DNA from: Tetrahymena elliotti 4EA
Taxonomy: Eukaryota; Ciliophora; Oligohymenophorea; Hymenostomatida; Tetrahymenidae
NCBI GenBank assembly: GCA_000231825.2
Contig: AFXF02001871.1
Span: forward strand, 1 to 64,000
Direction: 5' to 3'
DNA length: 64,000 nucleotides
Below are positions 51,587 through 64,000 of this stretch, in pieces (within the stretch, counting starts at the first letter, position 1; each line of letters starts with the position of its first letter). A model generated the notes under the pieces. It made no database searches and had not been told where the DNA came from. It worked only from the letters and a program-made list of their open reading frames with translations. The position numbers and the translations under genes are program-made.

Positions 51587-53651
51587 TCATTCTTCTGCTT
51601 GAATTATAGTGTGCTAAGCAAGTTAAATTGCTTGCTTAATTTAGCTGTCTGTCCAAGGTAGTTTAATTTTTGAGTTAGTTTGGATGTAATCTTCTAATTG
51701 CTTGACTATTGTTTTGAATTTTTCTGTGCTGATCTGTGCTTTTAATTCATCAGATTATAGTTCCTCGTTTTTTTCCCAGTAATAAGAATACTCTGATTAA
51801 GGTGTTAGTGATATTTTTTCACCTCCAAAGCTCTTGTTTTTTTTCAAATCTTCTTCAATTAATTTGTACTTTTTCTTTAAGTTCGCTATAACTTTTTTTG
51901 TCTTACTAATTCTCTCTTACTGTATTTACTCTAGTATTAGATTGTCAATATAATATTTGATCTTTTGTCTAAAGTTCTCTGACTTTAGTATTAAGGATAT
52001 GTAAGCTTGGTTGAAACTCTTCTAACCAGGGGTGTCTTCTTTTGTTTTAGATCCCTTCTTGATTTACCTTAGAAGTTATAAAATTTTATTCAATTATTAA
52101 ATCAATTAAATTCTCAAAACTATTAACTATTGAAATGGTAAAAATTCAAGTGATATAATACATTTACAAAGTTTTTATAATCACAAAATTATTTTTGTTC
52201 AATTCAGTTATCAAATGTTGCTCATGCTCAAGAAATTTAAAGAAATATTTGATATTTCTAATCTTAGATTTTCATTTTCTTGAAAAATAATATTAAATGA
52301 GCAAATAAATATCTTAAAATTTATAAAAAAATCAAAAAATTAATTGAAAAAAGACTTGAAAAATTAAAGTCTTAGTTCGAAAATAATTATGTTTATTTAG
52401 TGAGCTTTTCAAAGATTAAACGTAGATCAAAGTTTAAGAAATTTAATACAAAATCTGATTTCATTTCGGGTGAAAAATATTATTTTTAAAAGTATTTTTG
52501 AATTACTTTTGAGGATGGAAGAAGTTCTTTAAAGGGATTTTGCTTTCTTTGGCAGTCTATCCAAAGTAATCTTCATAAAACTTTAGATTGTCTTTATCTT
52601 TACTTGAGATTCTTGATTTTTTAATACGTTCACGGAAGTATGAAGTTTCAACATATTTGAATGATTTTTTAAAAATCATTTTCTACATTTCTTCAACTCT
52701 TTTTTATTTTTTCTTATTTTTTTAGTTAATTGAATTAGATACTGCTTTGTTGGACTTAAAACTATTTTAGTTGTTTGGCTTTTTTTGAGCGATCACTTTT
52801 TAATTAGGTAAATTTTGATACAAGTTTTCTTTTGAAATATCAGATGAAACTTGTAATTCACTTTAGAGCTAAGATGTACTTAGTTAACTTTTTTATTACT
52901 CAATTTCCATGTCCAAATCAAGTAAATCTTGTGAGATTTTATCCTACTAATAAACCTCTTCTTTACCAAACTGTAAAACTTAAGGATCGGGGGTTAAATT
53001 TTCTTCTTAAGATTAGTGTTAGCTTTTCATACTATAAAATATTGCTCTTTACTCATCATTCAATTATGAGATTTAAAATTCTGGTATATCAGCACCATTT
53101 TAGAGTTAATTTATTAACTTACTTAGATACTCTTCTTCATTTCCTGTTTTAACTTTTTCTTTTTGGATCTCAAAATTATCTTGCTGAGATTATATTTAAG
53201 CATCTGTTGATTAATCTGAATCCTTCTGATGCTCTGAGTAATCATCTACCTATCCTTTAACTTAACTCTAATCAGATTTAATATACACATCAGACAAAGG
53301 CTATTAAATTTAATAAAAATTAGATGATTAACATAGAATTTGCTCCTGAAATTAAGGTTCGTTATTATTTAGTCCAGGTAGAGTCTATAATTGGTTACAT
53401 GCTTATAGATACTGAGCATTTGAGAGATTTTTTTTTTCATAATTTAACATATCTTAGTTAAATAAATTATTCTATCCATAATTATCAGAGTTAGGAGTAG
53501 GAGTTTCAAAGTTTGATCCATAAAAACTTAAATTTTATCCACTAAAAAATGAATCATCTGATTAGTTTTGCAAGGATTGTTAGTAATTAAAATTTTCCAT
53601 TTAATTGTTATAATAGGGTATCTAATTGTACCTAGTTGATGATGAGGACAT
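51587..53651 (-). CDS. Gln/Ser-rich protein with C-terminal coiled coil, unknown
   Basis: Two long open stretches, 53651-52507 and 52067-51587, join in frame (541 residues) if a 439-nt intron (52506-52068) is removed; donor AAAA/GTAATT, acceptor CTAAG/G. The first part is Gln/Ser/Asp-rich low complexity, starting MSSSSTRYNQIPYYNNQ, and ends in a basic block (FKKSFKYVETSYFRERIKK). The second part is a charged coiled coil (LILEQIQQERISKTKKVIAN) ending IQAEE at TGA. An in-frame TGA upstream of the ATG fixes the start. Alternatively the first frame ends alone at TGA 52463-52461 and the second belongs to another gene. The basic block could contact nucleic acid, which is inference. Family not recognised. 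Confidence 0.6.
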
Positions 53652-55042
53652 TTCAGCTGAAAATAATCTTCTTTATCTCTTAGTTTTACTTAAAAGGAGT
53701 GTTTCTTCAATCAAAAATAGCTTCAATAATTAATTTTTCTCTTGTCTCTAATTTATTAGCAAATTAATTAATCAATATACCCCTCTATCAAAATTTGCAG
53801 CTTTCTAGTGAGTGACTTCACTACCTAATCAAAAAAAAAAATAGTTTAATAATATCATATTTAAGAGTCTTTAGAATTTGCAAACAAATAATAGAAGAGA
53901 AAAAGCATAAACAAAAAAATTTTTAATAGAGCATCTAAAAAGAAGATAGATTGAATTTTCATTTACTTTCTATTTTTTGAATATTTTTGTCAAAGAGCTA
54001 TTTTATCTAGGCCCAGTTTAGAAATGAATAAATGGAAATTCCTTTCTTTCTACACAAAATTTAGGATTTTAAATCAAATTTTTCATTTATTTTTTATCAT
54101 TGATTTTTAAATAAATTTGATCAAATTCTTTGCAAAAAATAAAATTAACATTTTTTTTAGAAAATTTAATTGATTTAATTCAATTTATAATTTCTCCCTA
54201 ATTAAATATTTCATTAGTTTGATAACAATAAACGACCCTAATGTACCTACTTATCATCATGACATCAGATTGAGATAAATAATTAGGTACTTAAGATTAA
54301 ATATATTTTTTTATAAATCATAAAAATTTAGCCAACCTGTTTTTAAAAATTTTTAGATATTTTTATTTTGAAAGTAAAATTCGAGAGTAAAATTGAAATA
54401 AAGATTTTTTTATTTTTCAAAAAAATTTTGATATTTTAAATTAAGCAAAAAACTATCAATACTTTTAACAAAAAAATTAATTTAAAGACAATAGTTGAAC
54501 ATGATCTTTTTATTTAAGTTTTTTAGAAATACAAAATGTAGAAAAGAAGCTTTTTGTGTATTGTAATTATATATTTGTTGTTATAAATAGCAAGCAAACA
54601 ATTAAAATAAAAATATTTGTAGATTTTAATGTCAAAAATAATAAGCTGGATAAATATCTGTTTGGCAAGATTAAATTAAATTTCAAAAGATAATTTTTTG
54701 GAAATCTAATTTGTATTGTTGGAAGATTAATTGAAAAGTTGTTTGTTCTAATGGAATTTTCAATTAAATTTTGATTAAACAATAAAAAAGATATATCAAT
54801 AATAATATTATTAAGCTACATTAGAGAATACAAAAAAAATCAAGTAAAATTTTTTGTTTATTTTATAAATTAAATTTCATTCTTTAAGAAAAATAGCTAG
54901 ATATATCATAATAATAATTATTAACAAACTAACTAATTAATATATACAATATTTGTAAGGGTTTGTGAATAGTTTTTAGAATAAAGGAGTAATAGCCAGC
55001 CACAGAAGCAAAAGAAGCAAGAAGTGACTAGGAACAAAAAAG
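53652..55042. other. Intergenic, divergent promoters
   Basis: 1.4 kb of AT-rich sequence without coding signal. A 71-codon minus-strand ORF (54567-54782) is chance. Confidence 0.5.
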
Positions 55043-56631
55043 ATGGAGATAATAGATCTAGTATTATGCGTTTTCTACTCAGGAATATTCTTAATCGCTA
55101 TGCGATTGGAAAAGAAATTGAAATGTATTCATATCTAAATATAGTTAGATAGATTAGATAATGGATGTAATTACTTAAAATAATAGATATTTTGCCTTCG
55201 ATAAAGCGGAACCAGAAATTTCAAAGTCTCTCAGCAGCATAGATTTAATAAACAAAAGAGGATCAATTTGTCAGAAATTAGCATAAAATGCAATTAAGAA
55301 TTCTATTAGTATTATCTGCATGCATTCTTTTGTCATGGCATAACTACAATTATAAATGCAAGAATCAATCTTTAACTGAATGCTTCAATTTCCCAATTGG
55401 GTATTAGGCTTTTAAGTCAACACTTCATGCAATGATTTTGAATTTTACAGTATTTGTAGGACCCTTTTACTAGGACTACATGGTAATTTAATTCTTTTTT
55501 TAATTTCAAGTAGTAGTTTAGACAGTAATTTAAAATATATAAAGAATGTCTATGTTTAAATAATATTCAATGCTTTTTTATCAATAATAGAGTTCTAAAA
55601 TCAAAATTAAATTTAAGGATATGGATTTTAATAGATTTAGATGGGATGAATTCAAGAGATTAGTTATGGTAGATCTTGTTAATTTTTATGCTAAGTAAGT
55701 GGTTTACCTTCTTTTTTTTATACCAAAAGGGACCTGTTATTGAAGAATGGGTATTTAGAAACTTAATAAATAACCTTATTAATAAAGATTTTAACAACAA
55801 TTGGGTTTTTGTGTTTGTTTCAGGCCTTATCTATGCTTCAGGTAAAATAAACATTAAAGTTTTAAAGTAGGAAAGACTTCCTCCATCAAAATATTGCATT
55901 TTTAGATTTTTACGTTTTACAAAATGAGTAAAATAAATAAAATCTGTATATAGTTTGGATCTTAAATTATATTTTTATTTTCAATTCATCACAAATTTAT
56001 TTGTTTGGTCCAAAAAAAAAGTTAAAAAATGTTTAGATCGAAGAGTTAATTTGTTTTTTTGAACAATAAATAGTACATCTTCATAACTACAAGAGATTCA
56101 AGAAGAGATTAGAACCTTAGAAGGCTATGCTTGCTATGAGTAAAATTATTAAATTCGTTGATGTTGTTTTTGATAGTTAGTGGAAAACAAACTAATTTTT
56201 TACAAAAGTAAGAAGAACTAATAGTGCGCCAAGTCTGACGCACTAAATCAATAAACAAACAAATAATTTTAGATTGATTATTTCCAAAAGATGATTCAAT
56301 TTTCATTACTAAGACTATTTAATTTTTATTTATTTATTTAGTTATACAAATCATTGTTACATTTATATTTGGAGCATATATGGCCTTCCTTTTTACCAAA
56401 ATTTAAGCTATTGGTTCTTGTTTTATTATTCATGGCTATTGCAAGTTCATGGGAATACCTAACGTTGTTGAGCTATTCAGGCTGAAGTAAGATGATCCAA
56501 TTACAAAAAGTAATATTTAAATAAGTAAATGAATGTAAAATAATTAATTTAATGAATATTTAGAAATACTTTTATTCTATGCTGGAGGAATAGCTGGCTT
56601 TATTATTGAGTGTGCTCTTCTTATAGAGTGA
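55043..56631 (+). CDS. RCE1: RCE1-type CAAX prenyl endopeptidase
   Basis: Intramembrane protease that removes the last three residues of prenylated CAAX proteins in the ER membrane. The exons give MEIIDLVLCVFYSGIFLIAM, KEDQFVRNQHKMQLRILLVL, AMILNFTVFVGPFYQDYM, then WDEFKRLVM spliced to GPVIEEWVFRNLI (the EExxxR catalytic motif). Next come YASVHLHNYKRF (second catalytic His region), FIFGAYMAFLFTK, SCFIIHGYCKFMGIPNVVEL (third His motif) and a last helix ILLFYAGGIAGFIIECALLI before TGA 56629-56631. All catalytic elements are present in order, so it should be active. Introns are numerous. The first one (about 55124-55235) is tentative because its interior also reads like coding sequence. Confidence 0.9.
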
Positions 56632-58162
56632 AATATTATTTTTAAAGTACCTATGAATATGTTAGTAATTGCTAAATATCTTAAGACTAAATTAAAAAAT
56701 GTGATAAATATTTCAAAAATAATCTAAAAATAGATAAATTATTTATAAATAATAAAGAGATTGATTGAAAGCATCAACTTTTTTAATAATAAACTAGTTA
56801 ATTAAATAACTAAATTTACAAAAATAATTTTATTTACACTTATAAACCACTAAACTATGTATTTTTAATTCATTTATTTTATTTCTATTTTGTTTTTACC
56901 TTGTTACACAAAATATTTATCTTCATACCAAACCATCAAATCACTCATTTAATAATTAACATCATTTGTATCTAATGTATTTTTTACCAGCAAAATATCA
57001 TCAAAAAATTTTTTGGTCTAAAAAATATAAATACCTCTCCAACTATCTAAAATTAGTCTATTATTCTCAAAAGAAAAAAAAAATTAAGTTGAAAATTTGT
57101 GGAAAAAAAAACCTGAATTAATTATTTTTATTAAATAATCTAATTTCAAAGAACATTATTTTGAAAATAATACAATGAAAATATATTTTGATAAACATCA
57201 TAATAGATAATCTTTTTAAAAAATCTAAAATAATACAATTTAAAATATTGTTTAATGCTCAAAAGAATTACAAGTACTTCTTTTTTAATATCATTAGAAT
57301 TAAATAAATTATAAAAAATAGCTAAAAAAATAATTTAAAATTAAAATCATAATAGAAGACTCAAAAAATATTGAAAAATTATTGATGTATTTAAAATATT
57401 TATTGATTAATTTATGTTTTCAAAAAAAACAGTTTTTCAAGTAATTTAATACTAGGAAAACTCTAATGAAATTTATTGACTGTTAAATTTCTAACTATTT
57501 TTCGATTTTGTATTTTTTTTCTCTCTACCCTAAATACATAAAAATTATATAGCAAATTTACTATAGAAAATTTGTAGAAATTATTCTTTTAGATGATTCT
57601 TATCCTCATAAATAAATAAATAAAAAGTATGTAATATTAAAAATAATTAAATGTAAATGATTTGAAATATATAGCAGCACATGCTTTTCAAAAAATATTT
57701 AAATGATTAAATTTAAAAGAATGTAAGGAAGAAGAATTAAAAAAATTGCTTATTTTGTGATTAGGATACTAGATGCATTTAAAATAATTATTTGATTTCA
57801 AATAAATTTTTGAAAAGAACACTTTTCAAAATAAATACTTGTAAGGAAGAGGGAATATTTAATTACAATTTTTTGTTAACAATTGATGGATAAAGTCCAT
57901 AATAATTAATTACTCTTTTGTATTGAATAAATGAAGGTTGATTGAGTTTTGCTGTTAAATTCAATTTTTGAATTATTGCTTGTAATTAATTGACAAACTG
58001 AAAAAAAAAGTTAAAAAATAATAAAATAAGAAATATTACAAGGATATTATTAGTTAAAGAAAATTTAATATTCAAACAATATTTATCTTTGACTAACAAA
58101 TTAAACACACCAAATAATAATAAAGGCAACGATTATATTAATCAAATAAATTAAATACAATC
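56632..58162. other. Intergenic, no gene seen
   Basis: 1.5 kb, AT-rich with A/T homopolymers. Holds the RCE1 3-prime end and the promoter of the poly-Gln gene. Confidence 0.5.
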
Positions 58163-61088
58163 ATGGTTAGTGTTTAAAAAATTGTTTCTTATTATACTTA
58201 ATTCTTTTAGACTGTAATTTATGATTAAGTCAAGCACAGTGAAAAGATTATGACTGAATGGCAATATTTTAACTAGCTGCTGTGGAAGGAACCTATAGAC
58301 TATAATCGCATTCAAACATATCTTGATATAATCAGTTTAAATAACAAGCAGTAAGATCTTTCATAAAAAAGCAAGCAAGCTAATACTCCAACTTCATAAT
58401 AGATGAATTATTAAAATTAAATGTCTTAAAGTAAAGTTAAACTCAAACTAAATACAGAAGAAAATATAGATACGGATTTTGATGAAAGTGATAATTCTCC
58501 TTCATCGAAATCTAGTTGCTCTGATAAAAATAGAGAAAGGTAAGTGCTAGTATTTAAAAATGAAGATGATGAAGAAGAGTTTGATGACGATAATTAGGAA
58601 AATTAATAGGATATATTTGGAGGGAAAGATAACTAAAATATCCAGCAGTTATTAGAAGGAGAAGAAGAATTTGATCAAGATAACATTATGATTATAGAGC
58701 GCAAGTGCTTTGATGATGAATTAAATAGTTTTTAATAAAATCCTATTTACACCTCAACATCTCCAACTATAAAGAAATCTAGTGAAAAAAATGAGTACAA
58801 GAAAAGTAGTTAATCAAAAATAAATTAATTTGGGATGGTGCTAACTCCAAATACTTCAAAAAATATTTAATAATAAAAATTCAGTTTTTATTCTAACGAG
58901 TAAACACTTAAAACTCATGAAAGCAGCAATAGCCCTATTTTAAAAGAAGTCACATCAAATTTTTAAAACATAAAAACAATTTCTAATTATAGCAAGAGCA
59001 GTTAGTAGCAAGCAGGATTTGGTAAATAATTATCAAATAACTTGAATTCTCAATTCAGCTAAAATCAACAAAATTCTCATAACCACTAAAACAACGAAAA
59101 TATTTTTGCTTCATAAAACGAAGTTAGTAAAAATTATAACATAAACTTCAAGATAAGTCCACAATTAAGTAAAGAAAATTCGAATTAGTAAACTGTTATT
59201 AGTTCTATAGATGTCTAAAAATAGCAATTATAATAATAGTAACAACAATAATAATAATTTAGCTCTAGTTTTTCATCTAAAAATAACAAAGTATTAACTC
59301 CCTCTCTCTCTCATTTCTCAATTACAAATAAATCTTTAAAAAATATTCTTTAAGAAACTAGTCAACACACTAAATCTCTAGAGCAGAATATTGAAATGAT
59401 AGATGCTTAACCTAACAGCTAGCTTTGTGTTATTGCAGCTCCTTTAGCTACTGAATAGGGAAGTGGGTATAAAAAGAAAAACATGTCTAAATAACTAAAT
59501 TATAATAACAACAATATCACAAAAATTGAAAGTCATAACTAAATTTATAACAAAGTAGAAAATAAACATCTTAAAACTTTACCAAGTCCAGCACCTGTAA
59601 TATTTAATGCATAACCTCCAGTCTAGCCTATATGTCATACATCAAATAGCTAAAGTTCAATAAAAGATTTTATCATACAAGACATAGAAAACAAAGAGCA
59701 ATAATTCTAATAAGTCAGCTAAAACTAAGAGGTAAATTTTTCATTTAATTTTAATGAATTTTTTGTAAAAAATGTTTTAATTAATCAAAAAGTTTGAATC
59801 AGTTTCAGAAAGAAAAAGCCAGATTAAAACAATCCACAATAAAACTCCATTTTAAGAAAGTATAAACTAACCTTTAATGAATCTTAAACCTCCTTTTACT
59901 CCCACTGTAAAATAATTTAAAAAACAATAACAATTCTGAATTGATTAATTCAATCTTTATCTTAATTAGGAAGACAATAAAATGAAGAGAGAGTTTAATA
60001 ATCTTTATTTAAGAAAGCACATCTCAGATGTTGTCACATTTTTTGAAGGAAATAATAAAAAAATTGATGATATTCTTGATAAGATTTAAAATAATTAATA
60101 GCATTAATAATAAGGATATTTGTAATATCAATAGAGCTTCAGTAATCATTAGCTTGGATTAGTAGGTGGCTAGCAATAATTTCATAGATTAGGACTCTCA
60201 TCTAATTAGATGACTCCATAATCATTAAATGGTCCTAACTATTCTTAACTACCAGCTTAAAATTATTAACCCTTCCCCTAAGTTACTAAGCAGGCTAGTT
60301 AAATATAATTATTCTTTTAACCAACTCCTCCACCTGCACCACCTCTTTCTGCCCACTAAATATAAAATTAGCAGTCTTAGTAAATATAGTAATTATATGG
60401 ATTTTAGCAAAATTAATAGCACTAACAAATTAATACAGCCTTCTAATAATATTAATAAAGATCTGTTTCTTAACATAATGGTGTTTCTAATTTATACTAA
60501 TAGCAAGCTATGTACCCTCCTAATTTTATATAATAAAATAACCAACAATAGCTACAATAATTCAGCAACATAACTTAAATTAATAGACAGAATGCGTATT
60601 AGCCACCTCTGATACCTATCAAATAAACTTCTTGTCCAAGAGGATCTTCTGAAAATAGTGGAGGAAGATCATTGAGTACATATAGCAGGGATACATCAGA
60701 TGGTTAAGTAAAAACTATGTTCAAGAGAATGAGAACTTATGACATTTGTACAAGCCACACTTAAAATTCTTCTCAAGCCCCTTCAAACCTTCCACAAAAA
60801 AATTTAAATCGTACTATGGATGAAAATATTAACAACTCTAATAACGTATCTTGTATGAATTTGAATACAAGTAAGCTAAACCCAAATTAAACAACAATAT
60901 CAAATGCTAATAACGTTAGCTGTAATCTAAATTACTCAAATAATGAAAATAATAGATATCTGACAAATAGCACTAATTAAATAATTTCAACTTCAAACTA
61001 AAACTCTTCACAAGAATTACAACAACGAAAAAGAAGTGAATACTCATTTCCAGATTTGAAGAGTTTTAACAAATATATTAAAAAATGA
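58163..61088 (+). CDS. Poly-Gln/Asn/Ser-rich protein, unknown
   Basis: Two exons with one 61-nt intron (about 59733-59793) give 954 residues in frame. The N-terminal 60 residues look structured: VSYYTQFFQTVIYDQVKHSE then MTEWQYFNQLLWKEPIDYNR. Then acidic and Ser-rich low complexity, several Gln runs (nine in a row near 59233-59259), Pro-rich PTPPPAPPLSA, and a basic C-terminus (QQRKRSEYSFPDLKSFNKY). A short structured stretch REFNNLYLRKHISDVVTFFE lies just after the intron. Composition suggests a nuclear or RNA-granule protein, as inference. No domain is named with confidence. Confidence 0.8.
59215..59262. repeat. Gln-codon repeat (CAA/TAA/TAG mixture)
   Basis: A homopolymeric glutamine tract written with mixed CAA, TAA and TAG codons, so it is repetitive at protein level but not a simple DNA repeat. 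It sits in the poly-Gln gene. Confidence 0.8.
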
Positions 61089-61693
61089 ATTAATTAAATC
61101 ATCATTAAAAATATATTTTAATTTAATGAAAAAAATAAAATAAAATTCATCAATCTTTTATTTTTCATTCAAATTTATTAAAAACTTCTTCATTTAAGAT
61201 TAAATTTATCTGTTCACTGTACATACTATATCAATTTATATAAAAATATCTATAAGTAATCTTCCAATACAATTCAACATTATCAAATCTTATTCCCTAA
61301 TTTTTTTTATTTTCTTATAATATTTAGAAGATTTAAAATGAACTAAAAAAATTATTTTTTCCAATTAATTTTATCATCATAATCAATAATTATGAATATA
61401 TCCAAAATCATTTAGAATTTGTTAAATTTCTAAGATTTTAATTCTTAATGATCTAATTAAATTCATGATAGACGTAAAAACAGGTAATTTGCTGATATTA
61501 TTGTTATTTTTTACATTAAAATCATAGAAATATCTCATTTTAAATAGTTTTTAAAAGAAAAATGTTAAAAATAAAAGATCACAGAGATTAAACTAACCAA
61601 TCTATGAATTTTTTTAGAGAAAATTTACTGTATAAAGAGATATATATGCAAGAGTTTAAATAAATGATTAATTTTAATTGAATAATAATTTAA
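61089..61693. other. Intergenic, convergent gene ends
   Basis: AT-rich 3-prime flanks of the poly-Gln gene (+) and the TPR gene (-). No gene seen. Confidence 0.5.
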
Positions 61694-64000
61694 TCAAAAA
61701 ATGTCTTGCAAAGACAGATCATTCTTTTTATCAAGATAATCAACAATAAAGGTTTTATACATATTTTTATAGTTGTTTGTTATTGGTTTTCTATTTGAGC
61801 TTTGACTTTAATTTTTAGGATTTTTATAGAGAGAATTATTATAAACTCTATTTCTGATATCTTCTTCATTACTTTAGGCTCTTGATTATCTGACTTTTTC
61901 TAATTTTGCATCTATATCAACATCTATTTTTTGTTTTTTTAAATATTCTATTTTTTTTTCTATCGGGACTCTGTATTTAAAAGGATTTGAGAAATCTCTA
62001 AGCTTACTATCAAGATCTATTTTCTATTTTTAGAACAATCTTAACAACTATTTAAAAAAAGTAAAAATTTACTCCTAATTTTTTTATTTCATAGATGGCC
62101 TTTGTTTATCTAAACATCATTTTATCTATTCTTTTTTTAGCTAGTTTACTTAATTCCATTTAATCAATCTTTATTGCAACTATTTAAAATTATTTATCTT
62201 TAAATATTTGAAATTAAATTATTAATTTACATTTTGGTGACTAAATCTAGATATAAAATTCATCTCCTTTAATGATTTTTTGAAGCATTTCTTTGGGATC
62301 ACAACTATCGAAATACAATTAATTGCAATCATTTACATTAATTCTAGGAGTTTTTCCTTAAATATAATTTGTTTAGTTGATGTGTCCATATTAGGGCATT
62401 TCCTAAATAGTTAAAATTGGGATCTTCAGATAAGCCAAAAGAAGACTAGTGACATCGTTGAATGTAAATTAAATAGTTTTAAAAAATGTATTTAAGTTTT
62501 CCTCTGAGAATTATTTAGTTGGTGACTAGTCATCTTCATACTCGCAATTCATGAATCTTTTTAAGAATATTTTTAAATTAAATTTCTTTATTTTAATAAA
62601 ATCACCTTTCATGATAATATTGTGCCTTAGTGATATTCCCTTAAAAATAGTAATTTCTTCCAAACTCATCATAAATTTCCAATTCAATATCATTTTCTTT
62701 TGAATACCAAGCATATTGAAGAGCTTTCTTCAGTATAATAATTGCTTCCTAGTAAAAATTAACTTATCTAGCACATTTAGCAAGCGAAAGTAATGATTTG
62801 GCTTTCTTTTAATAATTTTTTATGTAAGTTGACAAGTTTCTTAATTAATCATAAAGAAAAACAGCAGATTTAATATCTTGCATTTCAAGAGCTAAATCAG
62901 CCATAAATTCTGCAATAGTACAAAATAGCTTCAGATCATTGATATCCACTGCTTTACTTATCAATTCTTTTAAATCTATAAAACAAATTTTTAAGAAAAA
63001 AAAATGAATCAAAAATATTTTACGTGGAAAAACACTTTTAAAATTATCTTCATCAATTTCTTTAATAATTTAATCAATTTTCTAATGTATTTCTGCATTT
63101 GAGCAGTTTATTTCATCTAAAATAGCTTCACATTTTACTTTTAATTTAAATAAAACTTTTTATTAAAATTTTTTGTTTAAAGAATTGCTAAAATTTTATA
63201 CATGCTTTACGAGGAGTTTTTTTCTTCAGAATAGATTGGTTATTTGGTGTTATACCATGATGGTTATTATTTTAAACATTAACTAAAATATCATAAGTTT
63301 ATCCGATACTTCCTCTTTTACTATTATTCGATGTCACACTTTTTCTATCCTTATTACCTTATTTATAGTGCAGGTATTTGGATGCTACATTGCATTGTTC
63401 TCCATTAGAGAATTAAGTTTAATAAAAAACAGAGATAAATGTATTATCTAAATCATATTAATTCCTTATTTCGCTATGTTTTTTGCTTTAGAGATAATTA
63501 TTCTAAGAAGTTAACCCAGTTGATTTTAAATTTTTTCTTTGAATCTTACTCCTGATAGAAACATTATTTGTACTAGGTCTATTAATAGAAAAATCATTTT
63601 TATCTGATATAAAGCTGTTACTAAACTCATTAGGATGTACAATCACTTCAATAGAATTATTTTAAGGAGTTTATAAAAACCCTCTACTATCCCCAAACCT
63701 AAAGTATTACTATCTGGTACCTAATTACATAGTTTAAGGTCTTGTGCTTGCAGTTTATGCTCTGTCAAAAGATTCAGAATTTTATTTCATATATATCTAT
63801 TTATTTAATTTATTTTATGAATATGAAGCAGCAGCAGCAGCAGCAGCCTAAAGTGGAGATTGAAATACAGATTTTTTGTCTTCTTCGTTATTTTATATCT
63901 ATCCTGCAAAAGAAATTTTTCTAGCTCTAGATCTATTATTATCTTTTGATAAAGAATAAGAACTTAAGCCGGTATTTTAATTTTATAAAACTTTAAGATT
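61694..64000 (-). CDS. TPR-repeat protein (partial, 5-prime end beyond window)
   Basis: Open from the right edge. The N-terminal part is Ser/Asn/Gln low complexity with a seven-Ala stretch. After short introns come helical TPR-like repeats: FCTIAEFMADLALEMQDIKS, KAKSLLSLAKCARQ, FYQEAIIILKKALQYAWYSK, ELEIYDEFGRNYYFQGNITK then AQYYHER. This last pattern (ALxYAWY...E.xLYD..G..YY..G) is a recurring ciliate TPR signature. The C-terminal half has no recognised domain and ends LDKKNDLSLQDIF at TGA 61696-61694. About six introns are placed by phase. TPR proteins act as binding scaffolds; the partner is unknown. Confidence 0.85.
63827..63847. repeat. (AGC)7 microsatellite encoding poly-Ala
   Basis: Seven perfect AGC units on the plus strand, read as GCT on the minus strand, giving seven alanines in the TPR protein. 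GC-rich trinucleotide repeats are rare in such AT-rich DNA. Confidence 0.9.

Noticed and set aside
54567..54782. Minus-strand 71-codon ORF
   Set aside because: AT-driven hydrophobic peptide in an intergenic region without supporting features.
62526..62714. Minus-strand ORF beginning MLGIQKKMILNW
   Set aside because: It is a different frame of the TPR gene; the TPR frame carries the recognisable ALQYAWY repeat and correct introns.

Overview
The window looks like macronuclear DNA of an oligohymenophorean ciliate, most probably Tetrahymena or a close relative. It is very AT-rich. Every convincing reading frame needs TAA and TAG read as glutamine, with TGA as the only stop. Genes are cut by short AT-rich GT-AG introns, mostly about 45-150 nt. 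A standard-code ORF search therefore shows only fragments; I rebuilt the genes by hand with the ciliate code. Splice junctions were chosen by phase and by family similarity, not by transcript data.

Layout. 0.5-2.6 kb (-): MFS transporter of the oxalate/formate antiporter type. 3.8-5.7 kb (+): secreted protein of unknown function. 7.3-9.7 kb (+): casein kinase 1 with an unusually long intron. 12.1-14.6 kb (+): voltage/cyclic-nucleotide-type K+ channel. 15.3-21.8 kb (+): giant TmcB-like membrane protein with a PAS-like region. 23.5-24.5 kb (-): F-box/coiled-coil protein. 25.0-27.9 kb (-): low-complexity coiled-coil protein. 29.2-31.2 kb (-): ankyrin/Cys-His protein. 32.0-32.7 kb (+): TMEM107, a ciliary transition-zone protein. 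33.7-35.8 kb (-): Gln/Asn-rich protein. 36.6-40.0 kb (+): tandem cyclic-nucleotide-binding-domain protein with an in-frame TGA. 40.6-43.7 kb (-): divergent UDP-N-acetylhexosamine pyrophosphorylase homologue. 43.8 kb: perfect fold-back (MITE-like) element. 44.5-45.7 kb (-): helical protein of unknown family. 46.2-47.1 kb (+): small basic protein. 47.7-50.0 kb (-): RING/TRAF-type zinc-finger protein. 50.2-51.0 kb (-): one or two small genes. 51.6-53.7 kb (-): Gln-rich protein. 55.0-56.6 kb (+): RCE1 CAAX protease. 58.2-61.1 kb (+): poly-Gln protein. 61.7 kb to the right edge (-): TPR protein, cut by the window.

The gene order is an ordinary ciliate mixture of signalling (CK1, K+ channel, CNB, TmcB/PAS), ciliary (TMEM107), protein-modification (RCE1, RING, F-box) and ciliate-specific low-complexity genes. 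I see no operon-like system, CRISPR array, rRNA or tRNA. The most striking non-genic structure is at 43810-43957: two perfect 66-bp arms around a 4-nt loop, flush with a 6-bp direct repeat (AGAATG). This is what a recently inserted fold-back transposable element or small-RNA hairpin locus would look like. Second is the single TGA at 37481, which breaks an otherwise intact cyclic-nucleotide-binding domain.
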